The position numbers and the translations under genes are program-made. This document shows positions 18,594 through 27,942 of a DNA stretch of 54,112 nt, piece by piece. The DNA is taken from NCBI GenBank assembly GCA_964630305.1, contig CAZVTR010000012.1, forward strand, positions 1 to 54,112, in the 5' to 3' direction. The notes under the pieces were generated by a model. That model saw only the letters and a program-made list of their open reading frames with translations. It was not told the origin of the DNA and made no database searches. Within the stretch, counting starts at the first letter, position 1; each line of letters begins with the position of its first letter. This DNA is from JAKPPT01 sp964630305. Its GTDB lineage: Bacteria; Spirochaetota; Spirochaetia; Treponematales; UBA12059.

Positions 18594-19811
18594 ATGAAAT
18601 CTAAACAAGTAATAGAGTTGCCGCTCCTCCATGACAACCATAGTCATGCTTCACTGTATGCAGTTCTTGCTGGAATACCTGACATCTCCAACCTTACCCG
18701 CAAGCAAAGCATAGAGTTTCTCATGAGCCTCCCGTCTGATTATCTTACAGTAATTCGCGGTTGGCGCACGACAGAATTAACCTTTACTAATCAGGAACGT
18801 TCGATCCTCCCACCTGTTTTGCTTATAAATTTCAGTCTGCATGGCTTTTTCCTGTCTGATAAAGCTATACCGATTATCAGAGAGCTGCTTCCGGATGTTG
18901 CCGAACATGCCGATGATGCGCGATGGCAGGAAATTCACGTACCCGAAATTTTTGCTGCCTATTGCGCCTTTGGCAGTGCAACCAAAAATGATTTTAGCAG
19001 CCTGCTTACGATGCTTGAGCAGCAAGGCATTGGTTCTACTGACGATATGGCAATTTGCACTCCAGGTTTAGCAGATATTGTTGCATTTTCCGGACTTTCT
19101 GACAGAATCGGATTTTGGGCAAGCCCGGCTGTCTATAAAGCGATGCAGCCTCAAACACAAAGTCTCTGCATGGGAATTAAGCTGTTTCTTGACGGCTCAA
19201 TTGGGGCGATGAGTGCAGCTATTTCAGACACCTGGCCTAACGGCACAAAGGGCATACTTACCTACACCGACAGTGAACTCGAAGCACTGCTCATGGAATT
19301 GATTCCCTTGAACACGGGTATTGCAGTGCATGCAATTGGCGAACGAGCAATCAATCAATTTTTAACCTGTATTAAAAAACTCTTACTGCAGGGACACTCT
19401 TTCCCATACATCCAGATGGAACATATTCAATTCATTACTGAAGCGCAAATGGCAGAATGCCGAGACCTTGGTATAACGCTTTCTATGCAGCCAAATTTTA
19501 ACGACGATTCGGTCATATATGCTGACCGGTTATCAGATTACTATCGAAAGTATAATAATCCGTTCCGCACTTTAATTGATAAGTATGGATTCACACCAGG
19601 AAAAGATCTATTATTTGGATCAGATGGTATGCCGCACAGTATTGCATTTGCTTTACAATGCAGCCTTTTTCCTCCATACCCCGAACAAGAACTCTCACTG
19701 GAAGAGTTTGTTGCAGGTTATGGAAAGGCAAAAGGCAGACATACAACTATCTGCAAATATGAAATTGACAACGATGCCAAACATGTGACTATGCTGCCTA
19801 AAAAGCAATGA
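18594..19811 (+). CDS. Amidohydrolase family protein (YtcJ/amidohydrolase_3-like)
   Basis: Predicted metal-dependent amidohydrolase of 405 residues; substrate unknown. The first metal motif is HDNHSH near the N-terminus. The KLFLDGSIGA stretch carries the lysine expected to be carbamylated, and HAIGERA, EHIQF and FGSDGMPHS supply later metal or catalytic ligands. YtcJ-type enzymes are usually well over 500 residues; the N-terminal beta-sandwich part appears reduced here. The ATG has only a weak upstream purine run. An exact AGGGACACTC copy lies inside the coding sequence, read as QGHS. The gene converges on the asparaginase gene. Confidence 0.75.
   Translation: MKSKQVIELPLLHDNHSHASLYAVLAGIPDISNLTRKQSIEFLMSLPSDYLTVIRGWRTTELTFTNQERSILPPVLLINFSLHGFFLSDKAIPIIRELLPDVAEHADDARWQEIHVPEIFAAYCAFGSATKNDFSSLLTMLEQQGIGSTDDMAICTPGLADIVAFSGLSDRIGFWASPAVYKAMQPQTQSLCMGIKLFLDGSIGAMSAAISDTWPNGTKGILTYTDSELEALLMELIPLNTGIAVHAIGERAINQFLTCIKKLLLQGHSFPYIQMEHIQFITEAQMAECRDLGITLSMQPNFNDDSVIYADRLSDYYRKYNNPFRTLIDKYGFTPGKDLLFGSDGMPHSIAFALQCSLFPPYPEQELSLEEFVAGYGKAKGRHTTICKYEIDNDAKHVTMLPKKQ
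19390..19399 (+). repeat. AGGGACACTC motif copy (inside amidohydrolase gene)
   Basis: Exact core, extended to AGGGACACTCTTTCC. Translated as Q-G-H-S in the host gene. Confidence 0.85.
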
Positions 19812-19877
19812 GAATAGTAAAGTAGCTGCTTTTTTATATTGCACACTCACTATTTTAATAGCATTAGAGTTGTCCAG

Positions 19878-20924
19878 TTATTTTATGCAGTAAAATTGAT
19901 CAGCGCATGTTAATACAAAATTACCAACTGGGATTCTATGCTCATTTAATAGTTTGCGCTCAGAAATAGTTTTAAGTTCTTCCGGCATAGGTTTAGAAAA
20001 CAAACCAAGCTTTTCTAAAATTGCACATACAGCAAACTCACTGGCATCATAGTTGCCATCAGCAATTTTTATTGCTAACCCATATGCTCTGCCGTTGACA
20101 ATGAATCCCGCACAGTACACACCATCTGCTCCAACCTTAGCCACTCCATGTGGCGCAAGATATCCTGTGAGAATACTGCAGAGGCCATGAGTACCTGCCA
20201 GCATATCTGGATATGCCATCATAGCATCACTGAGCACACAGAGCGCATCATCAATCTGCTGATACCCAGTGCCAGAGCCAACAATTAAATGACAATATGC
20301 TTGTGCCATATTTTTCACTGAAGCAGAGAATACCGGCACACCGCAACCATCAACACCAATAAAAAAATTGTCTGCCGGAGTGTCATACACATAGCGTAAT
20401 AGTTCAGCTGTACGTTTCTGTAAAGGATGATCCTTGTTTAAATACTCTGAATAATCCCAGCCATTAGCTACACAGGAGGCTATCATTCCTGCATGTTTTC
20501 CAGAACAATCTGAATATGCCCGGCGCGGGGATAAACCTTTTTTTAGCTGCTCTGTCCTAACAGCTGCATTTCTTGAATAGGTCACAGGGCACTGCAGTGC
20601 ACTTTCTGTAATACCTATTTTACTAAGTATTGATTCAAGCACTCTGATATGCTGTTCCTCGCCAAAATGAGATGAGCACATGAGCGCTAATTCTTCTTGA
20701 GTGAAGTTAAAGCGATTATAAGCACCTGAAAGAATAACCTCAAGCGCTTGAAACGGCTTTGAGGTAGATCTTGAATATGTTATATAATTATAATTTCCGA
20801 CCGATTGTATAACAGCACCGTCACTATCGACAAGACAAGCACTGCCAAAATGAATTCGTTCTGCGAGGTCTCCCCTCAACACCTGTACCATTTCATTTAA
20901 TGAATCCGCATATATCATACACAC
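19878..20924 (-). CDS. Asparaginase (rhizobial-type asparaginase II family)
   Basis: Predicted L-asparagine hydrolase, 348 residues. The family markers SRSTSKPFQALE, CSSHFGEEQHI, DCSGKHAGM and GVDGCGVP with the C-terminal LAIKIADGN match the asparaginase_II family (ReAII-type), not the E. coli type I/II fold. Two starts are possible (MCMIYA or MIYA); both give a near-identical protein. It follows the TPR lipoprotein gene by 44 nt on the same strand. Enzyme specificity within the family is inferred. Confidence 0.85.
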   Translation of the reverse strand: MCMIYADSLNEMVQVLRGDLAERIHFGSACLVDSDGAVIQSVGNYNYITYSRSTSKPFQALEVILSGAYNRFNFTQEELALMCSSHFGEEQHIRVLESILSKIGITESALQCPVTYSRNAAVRTEQLKKGLSPRRAYSDCSGKHAGMIASCVANGWDYSEYLNKDHPLQKRTAELLRYVYDTPADNFFIGVDGCGVPVFSASVKNMAQAYCHLIVGSGTGYQQIDDALCVLSDAMMAYPDMLAGTHGLCSILTGYLAPHGVAKVGADGVYCAGFIVNGRAYGLAIKIADGNYDASEFAVCAILEKLGLFSKPMPEELKTISERKLLNEHRIPVGNFVLTCADQFYCIK

Positions 20925-20968
20925 AGTATAAATGAGAAAGTGCTTGATTGCAATGAATTATAATATCA

Positions 20969-22681
20969 TTATGGAACTTTGAACCCTACCTGTCCTATTT
21001 TTTCTCGCCGAACTGTTACTTCAGCAGAATCAGGGGACAGCGAGTAAGCCTGCAGCAGATAAAAGCGAGCTCTCTGGTAATCTTTTTGCGCAAAGTAAAT
21101 ATCATACAATGCAAGTAAAGCATTAATATTGGTATTATTTTCCACCAATGCAAGACGAAGCGCGTTTATTTTATCATCAATACTATTTAAAAATTGCGAC
21201 TGTAAGACATACAAATTGCTTCTGTACAGAGATGTTTTATTTTTTTGCTGGAGCAGTCGGTTTATTTGATCCAAAATTAGCTGCTTATCAATTTTTTTAT
21301 CAATCATTATATATATTTTAAATAAAGATGCTATTTCTGAATCCGGTTCGGCTGCCAACCAGGTATCAGTTAGCCGTTCAGCTGCATCAATTTTTCCAGC
21401 AGAACGATATGCTTTGATAATTAATTCATAATCTCCAAAACCCGATGTAACCGCAAGCAGTTTGTCAGCATACAAAAGCGCATCAACATAATTACTCCGA
21501 TTAAGCTGCAATGTCAGCATTATTTTAACTACTCGCCTATTATTAGAATTTTTTTCAATCAGTTTCTGAGCATACACCAATGCTTCATTTTGCTCTTCAG
21601 GCATACCAGTGGAAAGCAAATCGGCAAAATACACTAAAAGATCAAAATTATCTGGATATTGAACAAGCGCAGATCGAAGAATCGATTTTGCTTCGTTGGC
21701 ATTTCGCATAAACTCTGCGGTTATTCGTGCCTGTAAAAAGTAATATTCCGCATTAGGCTGATTAACTTTACTATAAGCAGAAAGTAATGTACTAGCTTCA
21801 CGGTAATTACCCGCTTCAATTTGAATCCTAGCTTTCATTAATATAAATTTATTATCAAACGTATTTACTCTGAGAACTTCTGCTATGAGCGGATCTGCTT
21901 CATTGTATCTGCCGAGAACAAACAGAGCAATTGCTCTATATCGTTTTCCTTCAAGTGAGTTTTTAAATTCATACTGCGCTTTATCGAGGAGCTGTAAAAC
22001 TACCTCAGGCTGATTTACTTCGAGCAACATACGCATGCTGCCATACAAAGCAGGATAACACTGTTCATCCATTTCATATGCTTCCGAATATTGCTTGAGG
22101 CTATCAGAATAATTTTTCCTCTGCTCGTAAATAATTCCCTCTATTAAGGAAACAATAACCGACTCTAACCCAAATTTTCTAAACTGAAGCGCAAGGCGTT
22201 CAACATGGTTTAAAATAGCAGTGGAACGTTGTCTAAATATGCCTGTCATTGAGACAATATAATCGAGCGGACTTGCAGTTTCCTGCAATTCAATAAGAAT
22301 TCCATTTCGCGCATCAACAAAGTGTTTCGCTATGATATCATCTGAAGCAATTGGATATGCACTGGTTTCAGTACCAGAAATGTCAGGATAGATAAGCCGC
22401 GCTAACTCAAGAATTAACCAGCGATAAAATTGTTTTTTATTTTCCGGTAGAGTACTATCATTGTCACATATATCTTTTGCCTTAAGCAAATCCTGCGGAC
22501 CGCCACGAATTAATAAAAGCTCTAAAGGAGATGGCATAGGAAAAGATTTCTGAACAACAGGGAGTGCTGTTTCGGTTCCATTCTTGACCTGTATAGGCTG
22601 TGTCGACACACAGGCAAATAATAGACTGCCAATAAGCAATGCTGCGAGAAAATATACTGTTACTCTGTAACTATACGTCAT
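20969..22681 (-). CDS. TPR-repeat lipoprotein
   Basis: Predicted envelope lipoprotein of 570 residues. An N-terminal hydrophobic segment ends in a lipobox-like LLFAC, with Cys near residue 24. The rest is a run of helical tetratricopeptide-type repeats, for example SLKQYSEAYEMDEQCYPALY and NEADPLIAEVLRVN, up to the C-terminus. Such proteins usually scaffold complexes; no enzymatic motif is visible. It overlaps the upstream membrane-protein gene by 4 nt (ATGA), so the two are probably translationally coupled. Confidence 0.75.
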   Translation of the reverse strand: MTYSYRVTVYFLAALLIGSLLFACVSTQPIQVKNGTETALPVVQKSFPMPSPLELLLIRGGPQDLLKAKDICDNDSTLPENKKQFYRWLILELARLIYPDISGTETSAYPIASDDIIAKHFVDARNGILIELQETASPLDYIVSMTGIFRQRSTAILNHVERLALQFRKFGLESVIVSLIEGIIYEQRKNYSDSLKQYSEAYEMDEQCYPALYGSMRMLLEVNQPEVVLQLLDKAQYEFKNSLEGKRYRAIALFVLGRYNEADPLIAEVLRVNTFDNKFILMKARIQIEAGNYREASTLLSAYSKVNQPNAEYYFLQARITAEFMRNANEAKSILRSALVQYPDNFDLLVYFADLLSTGMPEEQNEALVYAQKLIEKNSNNRRVVKIMLTLQLNRSNYVDALLYADKLLAVTSGFGDYELIIKAYRSAGKIDAAERLTDTWLAAEPDSEIASLFKIYIMIDKKIDKQLILDQINRLLQQKNKTSLYRSNLYVLQSQFLNSIDDKINALRLALVENNTNINALLALYDIYFAQKDYQRARFYLLQAYSLSPDSAEVTVRREKIGQVGFKVP

Positions 22682-23214
22682 TGCTTTTTTGCGCTTTCCT
22701 GTGATCTACCTACTAAATATAACGCAAGAAGCAGCAATCCTCCAACAAAAAACACTGCTGGCCACCAGTAAAAAAGAAATGTGCGCAGCCTCATCGAGCT
22801 ATACCCAAATGAAAAGATACAAAAAAAGCCGCCTAAACTAATAAACAATACTGATACGACCAGAAAATTACTGACAGCTTTCCTCGTTTTATAACAACCT
22901 GCAATAAAGAGTGATAGACCAAATATAATCATAAATATCGGCCAAAATTTTTGAATTGGCATTCTAAAAGAAGCTGTTATAGTGACTAAAAGTCCAGAAA
23001 GCATCAACAGTACTGCTATAAACATATATTTTGATTTCAAATTCTTTATATATACAAAAAAAAGCAGCAGTAAACCTAAGAGAGAAAGCAGCGAAGCAAA
23101 CCAAAACTTTTCTGGATAAATTCCCCGAGAAATAAGGAGAAAATGCACCCCGGCTATAAATAGTACGAGCGCTAAAAAGAGCCTCCAACCTGTCTGAAGT
23201 TTCATATTTTTCAT
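22678..23214 (-). CDS. Multi-pass membrane protein, LiaF-N/DUF5668-like
   Basis: A hydrophobic protein of 178 residues with about six membrane-spanning stretches in pairs (for example LFLALVLFIAGVHFLL and FWPIFMIIFGLSLFIAGCY). The FWPIFMIIFG and WWPAVFFVGGLLLL motifs resemble the membrane domain of LiaF-type proteins. No soluble domain is present. It is the first gene of a pair with the TPR lipoprotein and is transcribed divergently from the gene at 23390. Function unknown. Confidence 0.65.
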   Translation of the reverse strand: MKNMKLQTGWRLFLALVLFIAGVHFLLISRGIYPEKFWFASLLSLLGLLLLFFVYIKNLKSKYMFIAVLLMLSGLLVTITASFRMPIQKFWPIFMIIFGLSLFIAGCYKTRKAVSNFLVVSVLFISLGGFFCIFSFGYSSMRLRTFLFYWWPAVFFVGGLLLLALYLVGRSQESAKKQ

Positions 23215-23389
23215 ATGGATGATTATAGCATACCTTAAAGCAATAATACTACCAGCCTGCCTGCTAAACTTGATTTAAATTTATTACAGTAACTATTACA
23301 ATTCATGGTATTTACACTATTGAAAGAGCACTATATCCTTGTGCTATTATGCTTTTACACACCGATAATTGAGGTAGATAATTTTAGCA

Positions 23390-24451
23390 ATGCAGCAGCG
23401 ATTAAGAAATAGTATAGCTTTAATTTTCTCAGTTTCAATCATCATTCTCCTGGCATGCTCAACTGGATACAGCTACTATAAAGTATCCGCTAGTAATGCT
23501 AGCTATTTGAATGAGCTGCTTGCTATGTATAATTCCGGAAAATATGACGAAATTGAACGATTTTCGATAATCCAAGCAATATCCAGTGAACTTTCTTCAC
23601 GAGGCGAATCTGAAAAGCTCATCTGTTTTCTTCAAGAAGTTTTAGCACAAACTCCAGATGATATTTATAATGCGTATCATGCATTTACCATAGCATCATT
23701 ATACATGCAGATGGGATATCCAAAACTTGCAGCCATATACTTTCACAGGATTGTAAGGAATTTCCCCGACATTGTAGAAAACGGAGAATCGATTCATTAC
23801 AGAAGTCTCATCCATCTGCTCGCTATCGAAACAAATCCTAATCTTACTGCTGAATATCGGCACGATCTCATTACACACTTTGCAGAAAAGATCAGCAGTT
23901 CAGCACAGTATTTCCTGCTCGGGATGGATTACGAGAAGCTAGGTTTATGGGATAAGGCAATTGATGCATATCGCCAGTTTACCGCTGCTTATGATGGCTC
24001 TATCATCCCTGGCTATCCTGATGCCCTGGTTCATGCTCGTAACTACATTAGTCTGAGTGAGGCAACTATTGATTGGGGCTATAACTCCCTTGATGATTTG
24101 CTTGAAGATATTAAAGCAGCGCTACGGGCAGGAAGCGCTCGCGGTCTGGCACGTCTCAAAGCAAAAGTAGGATTTTTTGCAATGGACTGGTATCAGGAAA
24201 ACTTTGAGGGAAACAGTCATGTGCTTTTTGATTTCTCACCATTTATGACTAATGGAAGAATATTCTATAACGATACCATTGAACCTTATTCCACCAATAA
24301 CGAAGTGTACTTAAAAACAAGGGGTTGGTCGCTTCAAAGTCCAACGTGGATTCTCTACTTTCGCAAAATACATTGTCCTTTTAATCCGGAGGCACACAAC
24401 AAATGGGAATGGGCAGGCATATTCTTTGGCGACAAGGTGCAAACAAACTAG
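23390..24451 (+). CDS. TPR-like putative lipoprotein
   Basis: A 353-residue exported protein. The N-terminal membrane segment IALIFSVSIIILLAC has a lipobox-like end (LLAC, Cys near residue 23). The middle is built of helical repeats with a TPR pattern (AFTIASLYMQMGYPKLAAIY, LGLWDKAIDAYRQF). A C-terminal part around residues 270-350 is rich in aromatic residues and has no family I recognise. It overlaps the lytic transglycosylase gene by 49 nt, which suggests coupled expression and a role in the cell wall or periplasm. Confidence 0.65.
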   Translation: MQQRLRNSIALIFSVSIIILLACSTGYSYYKVSASNASYLNELLAMYNSGKYDEIERFSIIQAISSELSSRGESEKLICFLQEVLAQTPDDIYNAYHAFTIASLYMQMGYPKLAAIYFHRIVRNFPDIVENGESIHYRSLIHLLAIETNPNLTAEYRHDLITHFAEKISSSAQYFLLGMDYEKLGLWDKAIDAYRQFTAAYDGSIIPGYPDALVHARNYISLSEATIDWGYNSLDDLLEDIKAALRAGSARGLARLKAKVGFFAMDWYQENFEGNSHVLFDFSPFMTNGRIFYNDTIEPYSTNNEVYLKTRGWSLQSPTWILYFRKIHCPFNPEAHNKWEWAGIFFGDKVQTN

Positions 24452-25809
24452 TTCCGTATACATTTCTACTATACATACTATTCTTTCCAGTTTTGCTGGA
24501 GGCTCAGGTACAAGTTCAAGCGATTGCCAGTATCTACCCTGATAGTCAGGTAAATCAATCCTCATATCAAGATGTATCAAAAATAGTAGAGCCGCTTCGC
24601 ACCCTCAATGAATCTTTTCATGAAGAATCACAACAAGCAGCGCAGCATTCAATTTTTTCAAAAGATTTTCCTGCTGATGATCCTCTCTACCAAAGTTATC
24701 TTACTGCATACTCCAGTAAGGGCGGTATGGAATGGATTAGTGCAATTTATAAACGATCACTGCCATATGCATCCTATATACGTGAGCGAATTTTCTACTA
24801 TCAGCTTCCAGAAGAATTATTTTTTCTACCATTTATTGAATCAGAATTTAATCCTATGGCAGTATCACGTTCAGGAGCCATGGGTTTGTGGCAGTTTATG
24901 AAGAATAGCATAGGCGGCTATAACATCCACATTAATGAGTGGGTTGATGAGCGGAGAGACTTTATTAAAGCTACCGACGCTGCGTTAAAAAAATTACAAT
25001 GGAACTATTCCTATTTTGGAGACTGGTTTCTTGCACTCGCTGCATACAATTGCGGTGCAGGAGCTATGGATAGAGCCATAAAAAAAGGCGGTACTAAAGA
25101 TTTTTGGGAATTAAAAAAATTAGGCGTATTACCAAAAGAAACCGCTCATTATGTACCCAAATTGCTGGCACTCATTACCGTTGCTACTAATGCACGCCGC
25201 TTTGGATTTGAACCGCCATGGAACCAACTCCAGCAATGGGTGAGCATACCGCTCCCGTTTTCTGTTGATATTACAATGTTAGCTGATGCTTGCGGTATCA
25301 ATGTTACGGTATTACGGCAGGGGAATCCAGAGCTAAAATACAATGTTACACCGCCAGACAACCATTATGCGTTAAAAGTCCCTTTAGAACATGCAGAACA
25401 GGTTAAAAAAACCCTTGAACAGGCCCAGGGGAAACTTATAAAGGTATACATGCATAAAGTTAGCTCGGGGGACACACTATTGGCTATTGCAAGACACTAT
25501 GAAGTTAGCATAGACATGATTGTACGATTAAATCCCGGCTTAAAACCAGATAGGATTCAAATTGGGCAGGTTTTGGTAATACCAGCACTTAAAGATAAAA
25601 AGCCTTTCGTCAACGAAAAACAAGCCGAAGCGCCTGCTGATTTTTCCGGAACCTATGTCGTTAAAAAAGGGGACACTCTTTGGCAAATAGCACTTTTATT
25701 CAACGTATCACCAGAAATCCTTGCAGAAAAAAATGGTCTTACATTAAATTCGATTTTGCGTGAAGGAATGACCCTGAAAGTACCGATAGTTAATACAGTA
25801 CAGCCATGA
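24403..25809 (+). CDS. MltD-like membrane-bound lytic murein transglycosylase with two LysM domains
   Basis: Predicted to cleave glycan strands of peptidoglycan. The protein is 468 residues: a signal segment (LVPYTFLLYILFFPVLLEAQ), then an SLT domain with the catalytic Glu in PFIESEFNPMAVSRSGAMGL, WQFM, and ALAAYNCGAGAMDRAI. Two LysM domains follow (HKVSSGDTLLAIARHYEVS and YVVKKGDTLWQIALLFNVS). The ATG at 24403 has GGAGG upstream and lies inside the preceding gene; a second ATG two codons later is possible. It overlaps the next gene by 4 nt. Confidence 0.88.
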   Translation: MGMGRHILWRQGANKLVPYTFLLYILFFPVLLEAQVQVQAIASIYPDSQVNQSSYQDVSKIVEPLRTLNESFHEESQQAAQHSIFSKDFPADDPLYQSYLTAYSSKGGMEWISAIYKRSLPYASYIRERIFYYQLPEELFFLPFIESEFNPMAVSRSGAMGLWQFMKNSIGGYNIHINEWVDERRDFIKATDAALKKLQWNYSYFGDWFLALAAYNCGAGAMDRAIKKGGTKDFWELKKLGVLPKETAHYVPKLLALITVATNARRFGFEPPWNQLQQWVSIPLPFSVDITMLADACGINVTVLRQGNPELKYNVTPPDNHYALKVPLEHAEQVKKTLEQAQGKLIKVYMHKVSSGDTLLAIARHYEVSIDMIVRLNPGLKPDRIQIGQVLVIPALKDKKPFVNEKQAEAPADFSGTYVVKKGDTLWQIALLFNVSPEILAEKNGLTLNSILREGMTLKVPIVNTVQP

Positions 25810-26660
25810 AGTATCATATGAAACAGCTTGCTGCAACACTTATACTGCTCCTCTTGGTATCCAGTTCAGGAATCTCAGCCCCTGATATACCTATAACGCT
25901 CACAACTTCTGTTGACTGGAACCGGCAAAAAATTATTGTACAGGCTCGTCTCAATATTCAGCGTGCTGGATTTAAAATACCAGCTGGCAGGACCGATGCC
26001 GAGTTGTATATGAAAACACAGCTTCCTTTATTATGCCGCGATGCTGTGCTTAACATCACATTCGATTCATACCGTACCGTTCTTGACACATTAAACGATC
26101 AGACTATACGTGCTGCAGATATTGAAGCATACCTTAGTTCGTGGACTCAAGTTTCATCATCACTCAGCAGTGATCTTGCTTATTTAAATATGGAGATTAC
26201 ATATGATCTCATAAAACTGGCAAGTCTGTATATTAAACACACAAAAGCACTGGAACTCCCTGTTACACTAGATTATGAACCAACACGCACCTACAGCGGA
26301 ATTCTTATTTATGTAAAAGGAAACTATCCAATTCAGGGAGAGTTTGAAACAGGGAAGCTCGAACCTTCACTGTTCCCAAGAATATATGATGAATCTATGC
26401 AGTTAATTCTAGAAAGGAACCGCGTTAATCCAGAAATACTAAAAACTTCAGGTATTTGCGGCTGGGCACAGGATGTAAACAGTCCTGAACTAATTTTGAG
26501 AACAGGTCAGGATCCGCTTAGAATCCTTGCTTACAAAATTTTTGGGACAAAGCGAAGCGATATTATCATTACAAAACAAGATGCTCTTAAAATTATTCTT
26601 AATGAAAACAACCGTAAACTTATCGAAAACGGGAAAGTCGTTATAGTTTACGGCAAATAA
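25806..26660 (+). CDS. Exported protein of unknown function
   Basis: A 284-residue protein with an N-terminal signal sequence (LAATLILLLLVSSSGISAPD). The mature part starts ITLTTSVDWNRQKIIVQARL and has no motif I recognise. It overlaps the lytic transglycosylase stop codon (ATGA), forming a three-gene unit with the two upstream genes, so an envelope function is likely. It converges on the M20 peptidase gene with only 11 nt between the stops. Confidence 0.65.
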   Translation: MKYHMKQLAATLILLLLVSSSGISAPDIPITLTTSVDWNRQKIIVQARLNIQRAGFKIPAGRTDAELYMKTQLPLLCRDAVLNITFDSYRTVLDTLNDQTIRAADIEAYLSSWTQVSSSLSSDLAYLNMEITYDLIKLASLYIKHTKALELPVTLDYEPTRTYSGILIYVKGNYPIQGEFETGKLEPSLFPRIYDESMQLILERNRVNPEILKTSGICGWAQDVNSPELILRTGQDPLRILAYKIFGTKRSDIIITKQDALKIILNENNRKLIENGKVVIVYGK

Positions 26661-26671
26661 GTTTCAAACAA

Positions 26672-27904
26672 TTAGCGCGGTGTCATCATCAAATCTGCAA
26701 AAACTTTAGCGTCACCTTTTATATTGCTAATTTTTGCATATTCATTTGGCGCATGCATTGTTTCATCTTGGGTACTCCACACAACGCACTGATACCCTTT
26801 AGCCCGAAGGTAAGCTCCAACAGTTCCGCCTCCAATGCCTATTGCACGGGCATCGATATTGTAAATCTTCTTGATTGATTTTTTTAAGAGCTGTACTACC
26901 TCTGCATTTTCCGGCGTAGGCGGACTTTCATTGCTCATGACTGCTTCTACTGCGATTGTTACACCATATTTTTTTTCAACTTGTGCTTTATGCTCATGTA
27001 ATGCTGCAAGAGTAGCTTCGATAGTGTAACAAGGGAGCATTCGGAGATCGGCATAAAAGACATCCTCTCCTGGTACCGTATTGATGTTTGGAACATTGGG
27101 ATCTTTCTTTGTTGGCACAAGTGTAGAACGAGGAGGATCAAATAGCGGATTTCGTTCCGTAAATACTGTATTCTCCATTGAATTGAGTAACAAAGCAAAC
27201 TCACAGTTTGCGAGGAAAGCATTCTTTCCATCATCTGGCTTGGAAGCATGGCACTGCTTGCCTTTTGTTGTTACTTTAATCCAGCATATATTTTTTTCTG
27301 CAACTTCGATTTCAGAACTATCGGCTTTACCGCCATCGGGTATTATAAACATATCATCGGGAACAAAGATATCAGTATTTTTTAAAAGCCAGTCTATTCC
27401 ATAAACAGAACCAACTTCCTCATCGGCAACAAATAAGAGTTTTACATCATGCTCTGGTGTAATACCGTGCTGCTGCAATGCCAACGCAGCAATTACTGAT
27501 GAAACCAGCCCCTGCTGGTTATCTTCAACCCCTCGGCCTATGATTTTGTCTCCCTCAACGAGTACTTTAAACGGATCCTGCTTCCATTGGGAAATCTCTC
27601 CAGCTGGAACAACATCAGTATGTGCCATAATCCACAGACGTTTATTATGTTTTTTACCAGGAATAGTTACTACGAGATTTGGCCGCTTGCCATGGGAAAC
27701 TCTTGTATCAGGTGCATCAAAATGCTCAATATTTGTAATTCCATGCTCTCTGAGCCACTGTTCGAGTGCTGATACTTTGAGCCACTCCCCGTCACCGCCC
27801 GATTCTGGCGCTATTGCTGGGAATGATGTCAAAAGTGTTTCAAGCTCGATGATAGTGCTATCGCTTTTATCAATAAACTGCATCATTTTTTCAAGAAGTT
27901 CCAT
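26672..27904 (-). CDS. M20-family metallopeptidase (dipeptidase/ArgE/DapE-like)
   Basis: Zinc-dependent hydrolase, 410 residues. The metal ligands appear in order: MAHTDVVPAG, GRGVEDNQQG, the DEEVGS catalytic Glu pair, IPDGG and the C-terminal MHAPNEY. A dimerisation domain is inserted around residues 200-310. The likely substrate is a dipeptide or N-acyl amino acid, and this cannot be fixed from sequence. Its ribosome-binding site AAAAAAGGACACTCTTATG is itself a one-base variant of the dispersed AGGGACACTCTT repeat. It follows galE by 38 nt. Confidence 0.85.
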   Translation of the reverse strand: MELLEKMMQFIDKSDSTIIELETLLTSFPAIAPESGGDGEWLKVSALEQWLREHGITNIEHFDAPDTRVSHGKRPNLVVTIPGKKHNKRLWIMAHTDVVPAGEISQWKQDPFKVLVEGDKIIGRGVEDNQQGLVSSVIAALALQQHGITPEHDVKLLFVADEEVGSVYGIDWLLKNTDIFVPDDMFIIPDGGKADSSEIEVAEKNICWIKVTTKGKQCHASKPDDGKNAFLANCEFALLLNSMENTVFTERNPLFDPPRSTLVPTKKDPNVPNINTVPGEDVFYADLRMLPCYTIEATLAALHEHKAQVEKKYGVTIAVEAVMSNESPPTPENAEVVQLLKKSIKKIYNIDARAIGIGGGTVGAYLRAKGYQCVVWSTQDETMHAPNEYAKISNIKGDAKVFADLMMTPR

Positions 27905-27942
27905 AAGAGTGTCCTTTTTTCAACCATAAGCTATATCTCACT

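Noticed and set aside
19800..19836. Terminator between the amidohydrolase and asparaginase genes
   Set aside because: AAAAAGCA...TGCTTTTTT could pair, but the loop is about 20 nt and the stem is mostly A-T; too weak to annotate.
25468..25680. GGGACAC-type matches in the lytic transglycosylase gene (two sites)
   Set aside because: Both encode the GDT of LysM domains, which fully explains them; neither has the exact ten-base core.
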